Part shown: one piece after another, positions 17,465 to 27,394 of the stretch
How the letters are laid out: each line of letters starts with the position of its first letter
How positions within the stretch are numbered: the first letter of the stretch is position 1
Assembly: GCA_048493715.1 (NCBI GenBank)
Contig: JBGDCZ010000002.1
Coordinates: forward strand, 28,478 to 92,477
Length of the DNA stretch: 64,000 bases
Direction of reading: 5' to 3'
Source: Arsenophonus sp048493715
GTDB lineage: Bacteria > Pseudomonadota > Gammaproteobacteria > Enterobacterales > Enterobacteriaceae
Translations under genes and position numbers: made by a program
The notes under the pieces: model-generated
Database searches by the model: none
What the model was told of the DNA's origin: nothing
What the model saw: the letters and a program-made list of their open reading frames with translations, nothing else

Positions 17465-20289
17465 TTTCTATCCTTTAATTTATTTATTTTTAGTGCCTCT
17501 TCAACCAATACTTTTTGCTGTTCTTGATGAACAGATGCGTAGCCTACAGCAGGTGAAGCAGATGCAGGGCGTCCCGCATAGCTTAATAACGAACCTTTTG
17601 GAATTGCTTCCCGGATATTATGCTGGCTACAGTACCATGCTCCCTGATTAAGGGGCTCTTCTTGACACCAAACAAAATCACGCACATGAGCATAAGGCTT
17701 TAACACTGTTTCTAAATTTTTGTGGGGGAATGGATATAGCTGTTCAATGCGTATAATAGCGAGATTTTTTTGTTTGTTTGTACGACGTTGTTCCAGCAGA
17801 TCATAATAAACTTTACCTGAACATAAAACGACACGTTTGACTTTTTTAGCATCTAAAGGATCAATTTCGCTAATTACCGGCTGAAATTCACCATCTGCTA
17901 ACTCTTCCAAACTAGAAACCGCCAGCGGATGACGCAATAATGACTTGGGCGACATAACAATCAATGGGCGTCGCATAGTACGAAGTATCTGACGACGCAG
18001 CATATGATAGACCTGTGCTGGGGTCGATGGGACACAAACTTGCATATTTTGTTCGGCACACAATTGTAAATAACGTTCTAACCGAGCAGAGGAGTGTTCC
18101 GGGCCTTGTCCCTCATATCCATGCGGTAACAACATGACTAGTCCACACAAACGTCCCCATTTCTGCTCGCCAGAACTAATAAACTGATCGATAACCACTT
18201 GCGCTACATTGGCAAAATCACCAAACTGAGCTTCCCAAATAGTTAAAACCCGTGGCTCAGCTGATGCATAACCGTATTCAAAAGCAAGTACTGCTTCTTC
18301 GGACAATACGGAATCCCAGACATCAAATCTGCCTTGATTTTCACGTATATTAGCCAGGGGAACATATACTGAACCATTAGTTTGATTATGAATAACTGCA
18401 TGTCGATGGAAAAACGTTCCTCGGCCCGCATCTTCCCCCGATAAACGGACTTGTATGCCTTCATCAACTAATGTGGCATAAGCCAAGGTTTCTGCTGCCC
18501 CCCAGTCAAGCAGCTTTTTACCGCTAGCCATTGCCAGCCGGTCACTGTAAATTTTTTCAACCCGTGGCTGCATGACAATCTCTGCAGGAATCGTGCTTAA
18601 ACGTTTCGCCAAATCTTGTAGTCGTTTCTTTTTAATTTTAGCGGGATAAGCTTCATTCCATTCATGATTCAAGTAAGGTTTCCAAACCGCATAGTCAGTT
18701 GCCATTGGACGCCATTCATCAACCACACAATCACCATGATCTAATTTATCACGATAAAGATTAACCATTTCCGTCACTTTATCGCTAGTAACCGTCTTTT
18801 CTGCTATCAATTTATCCACATAAATTTTACGCGGTGTAGCATGTTTTTTTATTTTTTGATACATAATTGGCTGCGTAGCACTGGGTTCATCAGCTTCATT
18901 ATGACCATGGCGACGATAGCAAACTAAATCTATTACCACATCACGCTTAAACTTATTGCGAAAATCTAAGGCCAAGCGAGTGACGAACACAACCGCTTCA
19001 GGATCATCAGCATTAACATGAAAAATAGGCGCTTGCACCATTTTCATTATGTCAGTGCAATATTGCGTTGAACGCGCATCTTTAGGATTAGATGTGGTAA
19101 AGCCTATTTGGTTATTAACCACGATCCGCACTGTACCACCAACTTCATAACCACGAGCCTGAGACATATTCAGCATTTCCTGAACTACCCCTTGGCCAGT
19201 TAACGCTGCATCACCATGGATAGTAATTGGTAGTACCATATTACTACGTCCTTCATCTAAACGATCACGACGAGCACGGACAGAACCAATTACCACTGGA
19301 CTGACTATTTCTAAATGAGATGGATTAAACGCTAAAGCTAAATGAACCAGTGCCCCTTCGGTCTTAAAATCTGAAGAAAAACCTTGGTGATATTTAACAT
19401 CACCAGTACCTAAATGATCTTTATGCTTACCGGCAAACTCATCAAACAGATCCTTTGGTTGCTTACCTAATATGTTAACTAAAACATTTAATCGGCCGCG
19501 GTGCGCCATTCCTAATACCACCTCACGCGTGTCGAGCTTACCCGCGTGACGGATCAAATCTTTTAATAACGGGATGAGTGAATCTCCCCCTTCTAGCGAG
19601 AAACGTTTGGCGCCCGGAAATTTTGCCCCAAGATAGCGTTCTAATCCTTCTGCCGCCGTTAATTCTGTTAAGAAACGAATTTTTTCTTCTTTACTAAATT
19701 GTTCGCTAACCGGCGTCGCTAGTTCAAGACGCTGTTGTATCCAGCGTTTCTCTTCTGTATTGGTAATATGCATGTATTCTGCACCAATAGACGCACAATA
19801 AATGCATTTTAAGGCAGCATACAGCTCGCTTAATTTCATTGTTTCTTGACCAATAGCAAAAGAACCAACATTAAACGTTTTTTCAAAATCAGCATCCGTT
19901 AAATCATGGAATGCAGGATCTAAATCAGGCACAGTTTCCTGTTTCCAGAGCTCTAATGGATCAAGGTTGGCATTTTGATGTCCTCTAAAACGAAATGCGT
20001 TTATTAGCTGGAGAACTTTAACTTGCTTTACATCCAAAGAAGGATCACTAACTGAAGTTTGATAACGCGTAGAATCTTTCGCCAATAAACGAAAATATTC
20101 ACGTGCTTGGAAGTGGGAGTATTTACCGTTGGAGCCTGCACCTGGTAGTTTATCAAAAATTTCTCGCCAGTCTGCATTAACGGAATTAGGGTCAGTTAAG
20201 TAGTCCTCATAAAGCTGTTCGATATAAGACTGATTGCCACCAGCTAGAAAACTCGAATCTAGCCAGTCCTTCATTACGCCGTTGTGCAT
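17461..20289 (-). CDS. sucA: 2-oxoglutarate dehydrogenase E1 component
   Basis: Thiamine-diphosphate enzyme that decarboxylates 2-oxoglutarate. The start MHNGVMKDWLDSSFLAGGNQ matches the family N-terminus, followed by YIEQLYEDYLTDPNSV. The thiamine-binding fold is visible in ITIHGDAALTGQGVVQEMLN and VRIVVNNQIGFTTSNP. The C-terminal region has GYEGQGPEHSSARLERYLQL. Length is 942 against 933 in E. coli. It heads sucABCD and lies 275 bases after sdhB with a hairpin between, so read-through from sdh is probable, as known in E. coli. Confidence 0.97.
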   Translation of the reverse strand: MHNGVMKDWLDSSFLAGGNQSYIEQLYEDYLTDPNSVNADWREIFDKLPGAGSNGKYSHFQAREYFRLLAKDSTRYQTSVSDPSLDVKQVKVLQLINAFRFRGHQNANLDPLELWKQETVPDLDPAFHDLTDADFEKTFNVGSFAIGQETMKLSELYAALKCIYCASIGAEYMHITNTEEKRWIQQRLELATPVSEQFSKEEKIRFLTELTAAEGLERYLGAKFPGAKRFSLEGGDSLIPLLKDLIRHAGKLDTREVVLGMAHRGRLNVLVNILGKQPKDLFDEFAGKHKDHLGTGDVKYHQGFSSDFKTEGALVHLALAFNPSHLEIVSPVVIGSVRARRDRLDEGRSNMVLPITIHGDAALTGQGVVQEMLNMSQARGYEVGGTVRIVVNNQIGFTTSNPKDARSTQYCTDIMKMVQAPIFHVNADDPEAVVFVTRLALDFRNKFKRDVVIDLVCYRRHGHNEADEPSATQPIMYQKIKKHATPRKIYVDKLIAEKTVTSDKVTEMVNLYRDKLDHGDCVVDEWRPMATDYAVWKPYLNHEWNEAYPAKIKKKRLQDLAKRLSTIPAEIVMQPRVEKIYSDRLAMASGKKLLDWGAAETLAYATLVDEGIQVRLSGEDAGRGTFFHRHAVIHNQTNGSVYVPLANIRENQGRFDVWDSVLSEEAVLAFEYGYASAEPRVLTIWEAQFGDFANVAQVVIDQFISSGEQKWGRLCGLVMLLPHGYEGQGPEHSSARLERYLQLCAEQNMQVCVPSTPAQVYHMLRRQILRTMRRPLIVMSPKSLLRHPLAVSSLEELADGEFQPVISEIDPLDAKKVKRVVLCSGKVYYDLLEQRRTNKQKNLAIIRIEQLYPFPHKNLETVLKPYAHVRDFVWCQEEPLNQGAWYCSQHNIREAIPKGSLLSYAGRPASASPAVGYASVHQEQQKVLVEEALKINKLKDRK

Positions 20290-20434
20290 TGTGATCCCTT
20301 AAGCCTATAGGCTTTAGTTTTCGTCGTAGTTAACAGTACCGCTTTTTATATAGACGGTTTCAATAAAGATTCTTTGAACGTGTTCTATGCACGATTATAA
20401 ATAAAAGAGCTATTTATATATTCTCCTTTTATAA

Positions 20435-20470
20435 GAACCTTTTAAAACCGCATTCGGTTTTTAAAGGTTC
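20435..20470. repeat. Long hairpin between sdhB and sucA
   Basis: Inverted repeat with 16-base arms GAACCTTTTAAAACCG and CGGTTTTTAAAGGTTC, one mismatch, and a CATT loop. No T run follows in the sdh-to-suc direction. It therefore looks more like a processing or attenuating structure that separates sdh and suc mRNA than a simple terminator. Function is inferred. Confidence 0.7.
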
Positions 20471-20564
20471 CTAGTGTAATTTAATCACATAAAATAAATA
20501 TTAATTTAATATAATGGTTTTCCATTTTTTATTTCCCGCAATATTTCTATTATGGGAATTATTA

Positions 20565-21287
20565 CTAAAACAAGACACTACGTTTTAATAACATCGATTT
20601 AATGTGACCAATCGTTTTAGTTGGATTTAAACCTTTTGGACAAACACTGATACAATTCATAATGCTATGGCAGCGAAATACACTAAAAGCATCGTTTAAA
20701 TTATCCAATCTGGCATCGGTTTCAGTATCTCTACTATCAATTAAAAAACGATAAGCCGCTAATAAACCGGCAGGGCCAATAAATTTATCTGGATTCCACC
20801 AAAATGATGGGCATGACGTTGAACAACAAGCACAAAGAATACACTCATATAAACCATCCAATTTTTCTCGCTGTGCTGGCGTTTGTAAATATTCACGCGT
20901 CGGGGGATTCTTGCCATCATTAATAAGGTAAGGACGAATCTTTTCATACTGAGTATAAAATTGGGCCATATCAACAACTAAATCTCGAACAACGGGTAAA
21001 CCTGGCAATGGGCGCACAACAACCTTTCTTTTATTACGACACAAAGCTGACAATGGCGTAATACAGGCCAAGCCATTTTTACCATTCATATTTAATCCAT
21101 CAGAGCCACAAACTCCTTCACGACAAGAACGGCGAAATGCTAAAGTAGGATCCTTTTCTTTCAGTTGTATTAAAGCATCCAGCAACATCATGTCACGGCC
21201 TTCGGAAATGTCCAACGTGTAGTCTTGCATACGCGGCATATTATCAACGTCTGGATTGTAACGATAAATGGAAAATTCAATCTTCAT
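20565..21287 (-). CDS. sdhB: Succinate dehydrogenase iron-sulfur subunit
   Basis: Passes electrons from SdhA flavin to the membrane quinone. All three cluster motifs are present: the [2Fe-2S] set CREGVCGSDG with a later LAC, the [4Fe-4S] set CILCACCSTSCPSFWW, and the [3Fe-4S] set CHSIMNCISVCPKGLNP. Length is 240 (E. coli 238). It is last in sdhCDAB, 36 bases after sdhA. Confidence 0.97.
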   Translation of the reverse strand: MKIEFSIYRYNPDVDNMPRMQDYTLDISEGRDMMLLDALIQLKEKDPTLAFRRSCREGVCGSDGLNMNGKNGLACITPLSALCRNKRKVVVRPLPGLPVVRDLVVDMAQFYTQYEKIRPYLINDGKNPPTREYLQTPAQREKLDGLYECILCACCSTSCPSFWWNPDKFIGPAGLLAAYRFLIDSRDTETDARLDNLNDAFSVFRCHSIMNCISVCPKGLNPTKTIGHIKSMLLKRSVLF

Positions 21288-21323
21288 AATCTACTCTCTC
21301 CGTAACACTATCAAAGCCGCACG

Positions 21324-23090
21324 TTAATAAGTACGTATTTTGGGTGGGAAGGGAGCACGTAACTCAGGTTGCATATTTACTGCTCGGCGAGTCATAGTTC
21401 CAGACTGTGGCAAATATAAAGTATGACATAACCAATTTTTGTCATCACGGTCAGGATGGTCAAAGCGACTATGAGCACCTCGGCTTTCGGTACGGAAATT
21501 TGCCGCTTCTGCGGTTGCAAATGCTGTTTCTACCAAATTATCTAGCTCTAAACATTCTATGCGTTGAGTATTAAATTCACGTGAAGTATCAGCCAACCGG
21601 GCATTTTTTAAACGTTCACGAATTACTTTCAATTCTTCTAAGCCTTTTGCCATGGCATTGCCTTCACGAAAAACTGAAAAATTATGCTGCATACAGGCTT
21701 GTAACGCTTTGCGTATTTCCACCGGATCTTCACCAGTATGGGTATTATTCCAACGATTTAAACGAATTAATGCGGCCTCAACATCAGATTCACCGGCATC
21801 ACGTATCGATCCTTGCTCCATTAATGATTGTTTAAGATGCAGCCCCGCTGAACGTCCAAAAACAACTAAATCAAGTAATGAATTTCCGCCCAAACGGTTG
21901 GCGCCATGCACAGAAACACACGCAATTTCACCAACAGCAAATAATCCCGAGATCACAACATCTTTACCTTTTTCATTAATCATCAATGCTTGACCGGTTA
22001 CTTTGGTTGGGATCCCACCCATCATATAATGGCAAGTAGGAATAACAGGGATAGGTTCTTTAACCGGATCAACATGGGCAAAAGTTCTGGATAATTCAAG
22101 AATACCCGGTAAACGAGATTCCAACACTTCCTTACCTAAATGATCGAGTTTTAATTTAACATGGGGACCCCACGGACCATCACATCCCCTGCCTTCACGG
22201 ATCTCTATCATAATTGAACGAGCAACAACATCACGACCAGCCAAATCTTTTGCATTTGGCGCATAACGCTCCATAAAGCGCTCACCATCTTTATTAAGTA
22301 GATAGCCACCCTCGCCCCTACATCCTTCTGTCACTAATACACCCGCGCCGGCAATTCCGGTTGGATGAAATTGCCACATTTCCATATCTTGTAATGGCAC
22401 ACCAGCTCTAACAGCCATGCCAACACCGTCACCAGTATTAATATGCGCGTTAGTTGTTGATTGATAAATCCTGCCAGCTCCCCCGGTCGCAAGAATAGTC
22501 GCCTTAGCCTTAAAATAAACAACTTCACCGGTTTCCATACACAACGCCGTACAACCAACAATGCCGTCATCCTGATTTTTAACTAAATCAAGTGAATACC
22601 ATTCGGAAAAAATTGTAGTATGGTTTCTTAAGTTCTGTTGATAAAGGGTATGCAAAAGGGCATGACCAGTTCTGTCTGCCGCGGCGGCGGTGCGAGCTGC
22701 TTGTTCACCGCCAAAATTTTTCGATTGACCACCAAATGGACGTTGATAAATACGACCATCATCCAAACGTGAAAATGGTAGTCCCATATGCTCAAGCTCT
22801 AATATCGCTTCAGGTCCTGTTTTACACATGTATTCAATGGCATTTTGATCACCTATATAATCAGAGCCTTTAACGGTATCATACATATGCCATTGCCAAT
22901 CATCTTCATGGGTATTACCTAACACAACAGTGATCCCACCCTGGGCTGATACAGTATGTGAACGTGTCGGAAAAACTTTAGAAATTAATGCACATGACAA
23001 GCCTAACTGGGAAATTTGCAATGCTGCACGCATACCGGCTCCACCAGCCCCAATAACAACGGCATCAAATTCTCTTACTGGTAATTTCAT
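21324..23090 (-). CDS. sdhA: Succinate dehydrogenase flavoprotein subunit
   Basis: Oxidises succinate to fumarate with covalently bound FAD. The GAGGAGMRAALQ dinucleotide fold is at residue 16, the FAD-linking histidine is in SHTVSAQGG near 45, and catalytic segments HPTGIAGAG, RGEGG and CHYMMGGIPT are complete. Length 588 is the same as in E. coli. It abuts sdhD with no spacing on the same strand. No decay is visible. Confidence 0.98.
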   Translation of the reverse strand: MKLPVREFDAVVIGAGGAGMRAALQISQLGLSCALISKVFPTRSHTVSAQGGITVVLGNTHEDDWQWHMYDTVKGSDYIGDQNAIEYMCKTGPEAILELEHMGLPFSRLDDGRIYQRPFGGQSKNFGGEQAARTAAAADRTGHALLHTLYQQNLRNHTTIFSEWYSLDLVKNQDDGIVGCTALCMETGEVVYFKAKATILATGGAGRIYQSTTNAHINTGDGVGMAVRAGVPLQDMEMWQFHPTGIAGAGVLVTEGCRGEGGYLLNKDGERFMERYAPNAKDLAGRDVVARSIMIEIREGRGCDGPWGPHVKLKLDHLGKEVLESRLPGILELSRTFAHVDPVKEPIPVIPTCHYMMGGIPTKVTGQALMINEKGKDVVISGLFAVGEIACVSVHGANRLGGNSLLDLVVFGRSAGLHLKQSLMEQGSIRDAGESDVEAALIRLNRWNNTHTGEDPVEIRKALQACMQHNFSVFREGNAMAKGLEELKVIRERLKNARLADTSREFNTQRIECLELDNLVETAFATAEAANFRTESRGAHSRFDHPDRDDKNWLCHTLYLPQSGTMTRRAVNMQPELRAPFPPKIRTY

Positions 23091-23435
23091 TTACGCTCCC
23101 CACACCACAATTGTTCCATAAATTAAATAAGCCATTAATATAATAATGAAAAAGAGTTGTAATAATAATCGTAAGGCAATTGACTTAATGTAATCTGTTA
23201 GTACTTGCCATAAACCAATCCAGGCATGTATCAATACGGAAATGAGTGTTAGAATTGTAAAAATTTTTGTTAGCCGAAAAGCAAAAAATGTCCGCCAAAC
23301 AGTATAATTTAACTCTGTTGTTACAACAAAACTAACAATGTAGAGCGTATAGAAGGAAATAATAATGGCAGAAGCACGAAGCAGAAGCCAATCTTGTGTA
23401 CCCGTGCGGCCTAATGTTATTGCGTTAACTAACAT
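23091..23435 (-). CDS. sdhD: Succinate dehydrogenase membrane anchor subunit D
   Basis: Small three-helix membrane anchor that, with SdhC, binds haem b and ubiquinone. The N-terminus (MLVNAITLGRTGTQDWLLLRA) matches the family, and ISVLIHAWIGLWQVLTDYIK near residue 70 contains the haem-ligand histidine and the quinone-site region. Length is 114 (E. coli 115). It overlaps sdhC by seven bases and abuts sdhA, so translation is coupled. Confidence 0.96.
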   Translation of the reverse strand: MLVNAITLGRTGTQDWLLLRASAIIISFYTLYIVSFVVTTELNYTVWRTFFAFRLTKIFTILTLISVLIHAWIGLWQVLTDYIKSIALRLLLQLFFIIILMAYLIYGTIVVWGA

Positions 23436-23818
23436 ACTAAGACCCCCGCTAAAATGGACAAAATAGCGGTAATGACAAATGCAGCTATAGCTGAAACACG
23501 TCCGAAAAACAAATTTTCATCAATAAAACCAAAATCCATTAACATATGACGGATACCGCCACAAATATGATATATTAATGCGGTCAATATGCCCAAGATA
23601 ATGAATTTTATGAAAAAATTATCCATAATTTCAGAAACATATTGAAAACCTGCTGGTGAAGAAAGCGATAAACCTAACAGCCATAATAAGACTCCGACTG
23701 TTATAAAGGTAATAACGCCAGAGACACGATGTAAAATTGAAGCTATTGCAGTAACTGGAAAATGAATTGTCTGCAATTGAAGATTGATAGGTCTTTGTTT
23801 TTTCACAATTTTTCCCAC
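23429..23818 (-). CDS. sdhC: Succinate dehydrogenase cytochrome b556 subunit C
   Basis: Membrane anchor with the second haem ligand. The motif SILHRVSGVITF near residue 30 and YHICGGIRHMLMDFGF near 85 (containing the haem-ligand histidine) are present. I chose the GTG at VGKIVKKQRPINL because it gives 129 residues and aligns with E. coli SdhC from its first residue; an upstream in-frame extension has no family match. The ribosome binding site is weak. It is first in sdhCDAB and diverges from gltA. Confidence 0.9.
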   Translation of the reverse strand: MGKIVKKQRPINLQLQTIHFPVTAIASILHRVSGVITFITVGVLLWLLGLSLSSPAGFQYVSEIMDNFFIKFIILGILTALIYHICGGIRHMLMDFGFIDENLFFGRVSAIAAFVITAILSILAGVLVC

Positions 23819-24418
23819 ACAGCTCTTTATTGTTTTCCTACCTCCGGACCTGGAGCAGAAATCAAACAGCGATCGTGATAACAAAGTACAACTTAGCTTA
23901 AAAATTAATCTATTACATATTTGCAAAAGTTGTTACTTAATAACGCTGGGTACTCCTATCACAAGGTAATCCGGAGCCTCATTTGCAGTATATGACCTTC
24001 ACATGCCCATTACAATTACAACACATTATGTTTGGAGAGATTTAGCTTGAACAGTGAGTATGATCACGATTTAAACACCGATATTAATTGATGATGTAAT
24101 TTGACAACCATAAAACATTTATCTTACATCTGATTGAATCTAATTAGTTAATCATTATTTCCACACAAAAAAAGAAATTATGTAAAATAAAAATGCTAGA
24201 TTGTTATCCATAAAAAACTTAATGTTATTGTAGGTATAATTTAAAATTATAAGGAATATATATATATAAATTATGAATTGTTAATAAATTGATAAAAAAT
24301 TTGTTAAAAAACATGATCCTAAAACTTTTAATTAATAAAATATAATGCAATTTCAAAGCAGTTTTATCATGCTCTCATGGTTGTCTGAAATTGCGTTTAA
24401 GAGCTAAGGAGACCCGTA
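23819..24418. promoter_or_regulatory. Divergent sdhC / gltA control region
   Basis: The 600-base AT-rich gap between divergent sdhC and gltA holds no gene. Upstream of gltA are three TGTTAA-like repeats, TGTTAATAA at 24279, TGATAAAAA at 24290 and TGTTAAAAA at 24302, spaced 11 and 12 bases, which resemble the direct repeats bound by ArcA. ArcA represses both genes in E. coli. gltA has an AAGGAG ribosome binding site. The ArcA reading is tentative because the DNA is so AT-rich. Confidence 0.4.
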
Positions 24419-25714
24419 ATGGCAGGCAAAGAAAAAAAGACTATCGAATTAGTAGATAAAGATGCAAAAAAAATTGAGCTTGAAGTATTAAAGCCTACAC
24501 TTGGAGCCGAAGTAATTGATGTCCGAGGATTGGGCGCTAAAGGTTATTTTACCTACGATCCTGGTTTCACCTCAACCGCATCCTGCGAGTCTAAAATTAC
24601 CTACATAGATGGAGATAAAGGGATTCTTTTGCACCGTGGATATCCTATTGATCAATTGGCGACGCAATCTACTTATTTAGAAGTTTGTTATATACTACTT
24701 TATGGTAAAAAACCTTCACAAAACGATTATGACAAATTTAAAAAAATTGTTACCGAACATACGATGATCCACGATCAAATTACCCGGCTTTTGCAGGGAT
24801 TCCGTCGCGATTCTCATCCAATGGCCATACTTTGTGGTCTAACCGGTGCACTGGCAGCTTTCTATCATGATTCGTTAGATGTTAATAATCCGCGCCATCG
24901 TGAAATAGCAGCATTTAGATTATTATCAAAAATGCCTACCGTGGCGGCAATGTGTTATAAATATTCTATTGGTCAACCTTTTATTTATCCGTGCAATGAT
25001 CTCTCCTATTCAGCTAATTTCCTTCACATGATGTTTGCTACCCCTTGTGAAAAATATCAGGTTAGTCCAATCATCGAACGTGCAATGGATCGCATTTTTA
25101 TTCTACATGCAGATCATGAACAAAATGCGTCCACCTCAACGGTAAGAACAGCAGGTTCTTCTGGTGCTAATCCATTCGCTTGTATTGCCGCCGGAATTGC
25201 CTCTCTTTGGGGGCCCGCTCATGGTGGTGCCAATGAAGCATGTTTGCGTATGTTAGAAGAAATTCAAACTGCCGAAAATATCCCTAAATTTATCAAACGG
25301 GCAAAAGATAAAGATGACCCTTTCCGTTTGATGGGATTTGGCCATCGGGTTTATAAAAATTATGATCCCCGGGCGACAGTGATGAAACATACCTGCGATG
25401 AAGTACTTAAAGAACTTAAATTAAATGATAGTATCTTAGAAGTTGCCAAACAATTAGAACATATTGCCCTGAATGATCCCTATTTTATTGAGAAAAAACT
25501 CTATCCTAATGTCGATTTTTATTCTGGTATCATTTTAAAAGCCATCGGAATCCCAACCACCATGTTTACCGTTATTTTTGCCATTGCACGCACTATTGGC
25601 TGGATTGCCCATTGGAATGAAATGCATCATGAAGAATTAAAAATCGCGCGTCCCCGTCAGTTATATATTGGCCATAAACAAAGAGACTTTCATAGCGATT
25701 TAACCCAAAAATAG
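24419..25714 (+). CDS. gltA: Citrate synthase, type II
   Basis: Condenses oxaloacetate and acetyl-CoA to citrate at the entry of the TCA cycle. Catalytic residues are visible: the histidine in LWGPAHGGANEACL, the histidine in MGFGHRVYKNYDPR, and the aspartate in PNVDFYSGIIL. The N-terminal beta domain with FTSTASCESKITYIDGDKGILLHRG marks the NADH-regulated Gram-negative type. Length is 431 (E. coli 427). It faces away from sdhC in the conserved arrangement. Confidence 0.97.
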   Translation: MAGKEKKTIELVDKDAKKIELEVLKPTLGAEVIDVRGLGAKGYFTYDPGFTSTASCESKITYIDGDKGILLHRGYPIDQLATQSTYLEVCYILLYGKKPSQNDYDKFKKIVTEHTMIHDQITRLLQGFRRDSHPMAILCGLTGALAAFYHDSLDVNNPRHREIAAFRLLSKMPTVAAMCYKYSIGQPFIYPCNDLSYSANFLHMMFATPCEKYQVSPIIERAMDRIFILHADHEQNASTSTVRTAGSSGANPFACIAAGIASLWGPAHGGANEACLRMLEEIQTAENIPKFIKRAKDKDDPFRLMGFGHRVYKNYDPRATVMKHTCDEVLKELKLNDSILEVAKQLEHIALNDPYFIEKKLYPNVDFYSGIILKAIGIPTTMFTVIFAIARTIGWIAHWNEMHHEELKIARPRQLYIGHKQRDFHSDLTQK

Positions 25715-25736
25715 CGAGTTATTGCTTTGATAAATA

Positions 25737-25799
25737 AAACTGTGTCTTACTATTTTGTTTGCCAAAAATGACAGCCAAATAGAATACAAGATACAGTTT
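25737..25799. repeat. Imperfect inverted repeat between gltA and ybgI
   Basis: AAACTGTGTCTTACTATTTT and the complement of AAATAGAATACAAGATACAG lie on either side of a spacer of about 20 bases. Pairing is imperfect but long. It lies between the convergent ends of gltA and ybgI and may act as a transcription end for one or both; there is no T run. Confidence 0.4.
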
Positions 25800-25854
25800 C
25801 GAGATAAATCACCGTTTTTACTCTTCTGCTTACTCTACTTTCATATTGGCAAAA

Positions 25855-26598
25855 CTAGGCAGGATTAAGTATATCGACAAAAGTGACCTCAAAGCCATAA
25901 TCTTTATGTAACCATTCACCTAATGCTTTAATGCCAAAGCGCTCTGTTGCATGATGACCGGCAGCATAAAAATGGATCCCCATTTCTCTCGCGATATGGA
26001 TCGTTTGCTCAGAGACTTCACCAGTCACAAAAGCATCAACACCCGCTTCTGCTGCCTGTTGAATAAAATTCTGTCCCCCACCTGTACACCAGGCAATTGT
26101 GCGGATCTCGCTCGGACCATTATCACCACAATACAAAGGTTGACGCGCCAATCTATTATTTAAACGCGACATTAAATCAGCTGTGCTGATCGGTTGCACA
26201 AACTTACCCATTGGCAGTAAAGGCGTAATATAGCTATCAATCTCAACCTCCATGATATTCGCTAACTGTGCGTTATTACCTATAACAGGATGAGCATCTA
26301 GCGGCAAATGATAACCATATAGGTTAATATCATTACAAAGTAATGTTTTTAACCGTTTACGCTTCATATTAAGAATAACCGCAGCTTCATTTTTCCAGAA
26401 ATAACCGTGATGAACAATAATCGCATCGGCAGTCAATTTTACCGCTTCATCCAATAGTGCCTGCGATGCAGTAACACCTGTCACTATTTTTTTTATCTCT
26501 GAACGCCCTTCCACCTGAAGTCCATTTGGCGCATGATCTTGATATTCATAAATACTCAAATGCGCATTTATTACTCGTTCTAATTCAATATTATGCAT
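25855..26598 (-). CDS. ybgI: NIF3-family dinuclear metal protein YbgI
   Basis: Member of the NIF3/DUF34 family, hexameric proteins that bind two metal ions; the exact reaction is not settled. Metal ligands are visible in ADAIIVHHGYFWKNE near residue 60 and in YAAGHHATERFGIKAL near 215. The 247 residues equal E. coli YbgI. The start MHNIELERVINAHL has family-like N-terminal helices. It converges on gltA. Confidence 0.93.
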   Translation of the reverse strand: MHNIELERVINAHLSIYEYQDHAPNGLQVEGRSEIKKIVTGVTASQALLDEAVKLTADAIIVHHGYFWKNEAAVILNMKRKRLKTLLCNDINLYGYHLPLDAHPVIGNNAQLANIMEVEIDSYITPLLPMGKFVQPISTADLMSRLNNRLARQPLYCGDNGPSEIRTIAWCTGGGQNFIQQAAEAGVDAFVTGEVSEQTIHIAREMGIHFYAAGHHATERFGIKALGEWLHKDYGFEVTFVDILNPA

Positions 26599-26680
26599 TA
26601 CTTACCTATCCTATTTGTAAAACTGATTCATTTTATTAAATATCAAACTGAAAAATATGTTTTACGACGGCTAAAGCTAA

Positions 26681-26725
26681 AAAATAAAACGCCCTATCAC
26701 AACAAGTAATAGGACGTTTTATTTT
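26681..26725. terminator. Terminator between ybfA and ybgI
   Basis: Arms of 17 bases, AAAATAAAACGCCCTAT and ATAGGACGTTTTATTTT, pair with one wobble around an 11-base loop. A/T-rich ends on both sides make it potentially bidirectional. It lies 14 bases after the ybfA stop. Confidence 0.8.
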
Positions 26726-26738
26726 TTTAATCAATTAA

Positions 26739-26942
26739 TTACTTCATTGATTGCGTATCTTCAGCGCTGGCAAAACATACAGGTTTATCACTAGTCTTTA
26801 GCCACCTACGATGTAGGTAACTATAGAAGCGGCTACGGTCATGACGAAAAATCATGATCGGAAAAGCCACAATGCCTAATAATACCACCCCAACACGAAG
26901 CAAGAGAACTTGATGCCAAGGGTATTGACGATACTCAGACAT
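26739..26942 (-). CDS. ybfA: Small conserved protein YbfA
   Basis: A 67-residue protein of unknown function that matches E. coli YbfA (68 residues) in sequence and in its place before kdpF. Shared features are the EYRQYPW start, a hydrophobic stretch (LLLRVGVVLLGIVAFPIMIF) and the RFYSYLHRRWLKTSDKPV block. I chose the start at MSEYRQYPW because a near-perfect AAGGAGG lies seven bases upstream; a longer in-frame extension has no support. It stays intact although the adjacent kdp operon is destroyed. Confidence 0.9.
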   Translation of the reverse strand: MSEYRQYPWHQVLLLRVGVVLLGIVAFPIMIFRHDRSRFYSYLHRRWLKTSDKPVCFASAEDTQSMK

Positions 26943-27302
26943 AAAGATCCTCCTTATAAAGTTTTCAATTGATATAAGCAATTGAGATATATTGTGCAAT
27001 GAATGAAATATTATATGATTAGAGGTAACATTACTACCCATCTGACCATTTTTTGCTGATTTTTTAAGCATTTTTTTATGGCTTAATTTTTTTACCTATT
27101 AAAAAATAACCATTATTACAACTCATAAACCATATATTAACTATTGTTTACTAATTATAACCAAAAAATATAGATGACAGTAATAACTTACAAACTATTA
27201 TATTGGTCTTATACTATTTTTACACTATGTGTAAACTTTTTATCAGATTCTTTGCAGTGAACGACTTAAGCTCTGTATATCAAAATCATGAGGAGACAAA
27301 TT
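26943..27302. other. Divergent ybfA / kdpF spacer
   Basis: AT-rich gap with the ybfA ribosome binding site at its left end and a KdpE-like box near its right end. No gene is seen. Confidence 0.5.
27209..27225 (+). promoter_or_regulatory. KdpE-box-like sequence upstream of kdpF
   Basis: TTATACTATTTTTACAC resembles the T-rich 17-base site TTATACTTTTTTTACAC bound by KdpE upstream of E. coli kdpFABC (recalled, not searched). It ends 77 bases before kdpF, a plausible activator position. Its retention beside a dead operon suggests recent loss. Confidence 0.55.
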
Positions 27303-27394
27303 GTGTCCATTTTGACTATCACAGGGATCGTTCTAATTAAAATATTATTTCTCTATTTGATTTATGCGCTTATCTTCATGCGGAGGATTTTTAA
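27303..27394 (+). pseudogene. kdpF: KdpF potassium ATPase stabilising peptide, frameshifted
   Basis: About 30 codons from a GTG: SILTITGIVLIKILFLYLIYAL matches the single-helix KdpF. The expected C-terminal HAEDF with stop directly before the kdpA start is in another frame, so one base has been lost; the disturbed frame runs on to RRIFKW. Confidence 0.75.
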
